From NCBI GenBank assembly GCA_021850745.1, contig JAJZKX010000064.1:1-7998 (forward strand): a stretch of DNA of 7,998 nt, read 5' to 3'. The translations under genes and the position numbers were made by a program. Below are positions 6,026-7,998 of the stretch, one piece after another. The notes under the pieces are model-generated. The model had not been told where the DNA came from and did not search any database. It saw nothing but the letters and a program-made list of their open reading frames with translations. This DNA is from Thermoplasmata archaeon (lineage in GTDB: Archaea > Thermoplasmatota > Thermoplasmata > Thermoplasmatales > Thermoplasmataceae). Each line of letters opens with the position of its first letter. Within the stretch, counting starts at the first letter, position 1.

Positions 6026-7011
6026 ACATTGGGAATTTTCCTATCACAGTGTTCGGGTCGATTCTCGGCACCGGAGGTGTAATCCTAGCATCCAGACCTT
6101 TCCTGCCCTGGATAGTCATGCCGTTGACCCTGCTCCTGCTTGTACTGTTCCTGTTTTTCACCGGACTCCTCTTGCTGAAGATCATCAAGTTCCCGGCCGT
6201 GGTCAGGAAGGAGCTTCAGCATCCGCTTCCCGGTAACTTCTACGCACTTCAGCCCATTTCTGCTGTAATCCTTTCCATATTGTGCATGCAGGTCCTTCCT
6301 GGTGGCGTGGATATTGGGTTATTGATCTATGGAGCAATTGCCATATTCGCCCTGTCTGTTTACCTGCCATACCACTTTTTCTCCAATATCAACATCAATT
6401 TTTCCCAGCTGCATGGCGGTTGGTTCATAACACCTGTGGCCACAATATTGGTGACTGATGCCGTCCTGCTTTACCCTCTAAGCGAGATGAGCATTGCTAT
6501 TTCACTCTTCTTTTTCGGGATCGGCTCCATTCTCTTCCTGCTCGTGCTCACGGTGCTGTTTTTCAGACTGCTCAGCCATGACCTGCCACCCTCAGATCTT
6601 GCCCCTACAAATTACATAATGCTGGCCCCAATAGGAATCCTCATCGTGGACTTGGTCCAGATTTCCAGCCTTGTGGGCAGGTTCTTTGGCTCTGATCTCA
6701 CAACACCTGCAGTAATACTGGGTATTGCAGTCTGGGGGTTTGGCTTGTGGGGCGCTCTAGTAAACATCCTCATGATTGTCCGGTATGCAAGGAATGGCAT
6801 GAAGTTCCATATTGGGTGGTGGAGCTATGTCTTCCCTACTGCGGCTTTCACCATGGCGTCGATGGAACTGTCTGCGTATATTCCGCTTTTCAGCATATTT
6901 GCAAGGGTTTTGTATATCGTACTGCTGCTCATATTTGCCCTGGTTGCAATTGGTAGCCTTAGCACACTGTTTCGAAGTTTAGGGCCAAAGAAGAGTCGTT
7001 TGGATGTCTAA
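6022..7011 (+). CDS. TDT-family (TehA/SLAC1-like) anion channel or transporter
   Basis: A 329-residue membrane protein with about ten hydrophobic segments, matching the tellurite-resistance/dicarboxylate transporter family (C4dic_mal_tran). Supporting motifs are [14 protein letters not shown] at 6-19 in the first helix, [14 protein letters not shown] at 67-80, [14 protein letters not shown] at 131-144, WGFGLWG at 238-244 and [16 protein letters not shown] at 265-280. Phe271 or Phe276 lies where TehA and SLAC1 carry the pore-gating Phe. Known members conduct or carry small anions such as malate, sulfite, chloride or nitrate. The start overlaps the permease stop as ATGA, and a GGGG site lies 8 bases upstream (6010-6013), so translation is probably coupled. 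Role in metalloid response is inferred only from this operon; the ion carried is unknown. Confidence 0.78.
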   Translation: MNIGNFPITVFGSILGTGGVILASRPFLPWIVMPLTLLLLVLFLFFTGLLLLKIIKFPAVVRKELQHPLPGNFYALQPISAVILSILCMQVLPGGVDIGLLIYGAIAIFALSVYLPYHFFSNININFSQLHGGWFITPVATILVTDAVLLYPLSEMSIAISLFFFGIGSILFLLVLTVLFFRLLSHDLPPSDLAPTNYIMLAPIGILIVDLVQISSLVGRFFGSDLTTPAVILGIAVWGFGLWGALVNILMIVRYARNGMKFHIGWWSYVFPTAAFTMASMELSAYIPLFSIFARVLYIVLLLIFALVAIGSLSTLFRSLGPKKSRLDV

Positions 7012-7042
7012 CAAAGTTAATCCACATCCACAAAGGAGTAAT

Positions 7043-7055
7043 AAAATTATATTAT
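7043..7055 (+). promoter_or_regulatory. TATA box of the gfcR-lysS unit
   Basis: AAAATTATATTAT, with core TTATATTA at 7048-7055, is the strongest TATA-like element in the gap 7012-7091. A transcript start about 26 bases downstream falls near 7077, just ahead of the GAAGGA ribosome site at 7079-7084, 7 bases before ATG 7092. The spacing is self-consistent for a short leader. Confidence 0.5.
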
Positions 7056-7091
7056 CTAAAGCCATCTCTCCATATAAAGAAGGACGATGGG

Positions 7092-7694
7092 ATGGAAATG
7101 AAAAGTATTGAAGAACTTTACAAGAGAGCCCTGGAAATGAAGAACAAGGGCATGTCAGATAAGGAAATATCAACAGAACTCCACCTGTCAGTTGGCACTG
7201 TAACCTGGCTGTTAAGCAAGGAATTCTTCAAGGAGTCCAAGGTCCAGGACGTAAAGATCGGATGGAGGACCATCGGAGTAACCGGGAATAGAATAAGTTC
7301 AATTTCAGAAGTAATTTCAGATATCATAGAAGAGGAATCCCAGAAGGGAGATTTCGAGATAGACGCGATCTTAGGCATTACGATCAATGGAATTCCATAC
7401 GCCACAATGGTCTCCTACCTTATGGACAAGGAGCTAATTGTTTACAGGCCACACCCTGCCAGGAAGGAAGGATTTTTCAGCAGCAATTTTGCCAGCGTCA
7501 AGGGCAAGAATGTTGTTGTTCTGGATGATGTGGTCAGCACAGGCGAAACCATGAAGAGGGCCATCATGGACACCAGGAACGAGGGTGGAAATCCAGTCCT
7601 GGCTGTTGTGCTGGCATCCAAGATGAGCAGTGACGAGATCTCAGACGTGAAGATCAGGTCACTGTTGAGGACCAACCTCGTGGGCGGGTCTTAG
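7092..7694 (+). CDS. gfcR: GfcR-type regulator: HTH plus orotate phosphoribosyltransferase-like domain
   Basis: A 200-residue, two-domain cytosolic protein. Residues about 5-45 form a helix-turn-helix ([21 protein letters not shown]). Residues about 55-198 are a type I phosphoribosyltransferase domain with the PRPP-binding motif [13 protein letters not shown] at 141-153. This order and length match the archaeal PyrE-like family called GfcR; its Haloferax member activates genes of sugar degradation rather than making pyrimidines. Orotate phosphoribosyltransferase activity is therefore not assigned. What ligand it senses, and which genes it controls here, cannot be read from the window. GAAGGA at 7079-7084 supports the start. 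lysS follows after 5 bases and is probably co-transcribed. Confidence 0.87.
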   Translation: MEMKSIEELYKRALEMKNKGMSDKEISTELHLSVGTVTWLLSKEFFKESKVQDVKIGWRTIGVTGNRISSISEVISDIIEEESQKGDFEIDAILGITINGIPYATMVSYLMDKELIVYRPHPARKEGFFSSNFASVKGKNVVVLDDVVSTGETMKRAIMDTRNEGGNPVLAVVLASKMSSDEISDVKIRSLLRTNLVGGS

Positions 7695-7699
7695 TTAAT

Positions 7700-7998
7700 A
7701 TGCACTGGGCGGACGCATTCGTAAAGGGCCTGGCAGAGAAGCAGACAGTCTCAACAGGGATATCCCCATCCGGCCATATCCATGTGGGAAACATGAGGGA
7801 GATCCTGACTGGATACTTCCTTCACAGAGCTCTCAGGGATAGAGGCACTGAATCCAGGTTCATCTACCTCTGCGATGACATTGATCCACTAAGGAAGGTA
7901 TATCCATTCCTGAAGAAGGAGGAGTACGAGCAGCATGTTGGCAAACCCCTCAGTTCAATACCTGCCCCGGATGGAAATGGAACATACTCAGAATATTT
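7700..7998 (+). CDS. lysS: Lysyl-tRNA synthetase, class I (3' partial)
   Basis: The first 99 codons of a class I lysyl-tRNA synthetase, open to the window edge. It should charge tRNA-Lys with lysine using ATP. Visible landmarks are HWAD at residues 2-5, TGISPSGHIHVGNMRE at about 19-34 with HVGN as the HIGH-type ATP-binding motif, the Rossmann-fold strand RFIYLCDDIDPLRKVYP, and the family patch VGKPLSSIP. This class I form is typical of archaea and some bacteria, while most bacteria and eukaryotes use an unrelated class II enzyme. ATG 7700 is chosen because HWAD is the usual N-terminus and TAG of gfcR ends 5 bases before. No clear separate promoter or strong ribosome site is seen, so translation may depend on the upstream gene. 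Confidence 0.9.
   Translation, partial: MHWADAFVKGLAEKQTVSTGISPSGHIHVGNMREILTGYFLHRALRDRGTESRFIYLCDDIDPLRKVYPFLKKEEYEQHVGKPLSSIPAPDGNGTYSEY

Noticed and set aside
1..7998. CRISPR arrays, insertion sequences, tRNA or rRNA genes, riboswitches
   Set aside because: Reading both strands I found no regularly spaced repeats, transposase-like reading frame with terminal repeats, cloverleaf with a T-loop signature, or recognisable riboswitch core.

Overview
The window reads as a stretch of archaeal chromosome, most likely from the Thermoplasmatales or a close relative (inference). The archaeal signs are a class I lysyl-tRNA synthetase, a GfcR-type regulator (helix-turn-helix plus phosphoribosyltransferase), TATA boxes about 26 bases before starts or predicted transcript ends, a probably leaderless gene, T-tract termination, and heavy use of AGG/AGA arginine and ATA isoleucine codons. 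Base composition looks mid-range and even. I see no insertion sequence, CRISPR array, tRNA or rRNA. Genes are tightly packed and no gene-free stretch exceeds 300 bases.

Layout, left to right. Bases 1-805 (+) hold the end of a small ferredoxin-fold-like protein and a class I SAM methyltransferase close behind it. Bases 806-1028 are intergenic, with an 8-bp-stem hairpin and a TATA box. Bases 1029-1733 (+) encode a SpoIIM/DUF95-type membrane protein that looks leaderless. Convergent to it on the minus strand are an MtnC-like acireductone synthase homologue (1759-2517) and, upstream of that, a short-chain dehydrogenase (2643-3452); a T-rich tract between these two suggests separate transcripts. 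A divergent promoter region leads to a stand-alone dienelactone-hydrolase-type alpha/beta hydrolase (3726-4397, +).

Bases 4490-7011 (+) are a compact metalloid-type operon: an inverted repeat around a TATA box, an ArsR repressor with a CxC metal-binding motif, a permease of the ACR3/BASS superfamily, and a TDT/SLAC1-type (TehA-like) membrane protein. The three genes are 2 bp apart and then overlap by 4 bp, so they are probably co-translated. No arsenate reductase is present. The last unit (7092-7998, +) is gfcR followed after 5 bp by the start of lysS, which runs off the window.

The most interesting points are losses of expected key residues. The MtnC-like protein has Val where the family has the Glu of DxEGT, and Ser where it has the metal-binding Asp of the late motif. 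The ACR3-like permease has no cysteine at all and lacks the Glu that ACR3 arsenite pumps use, so its substrate may not be arsenite even though an ArsR sits in front of it. I did not find a convincing wholly new system; the ArsR-permease-TDT cassette is the best candidate for an unusual one.
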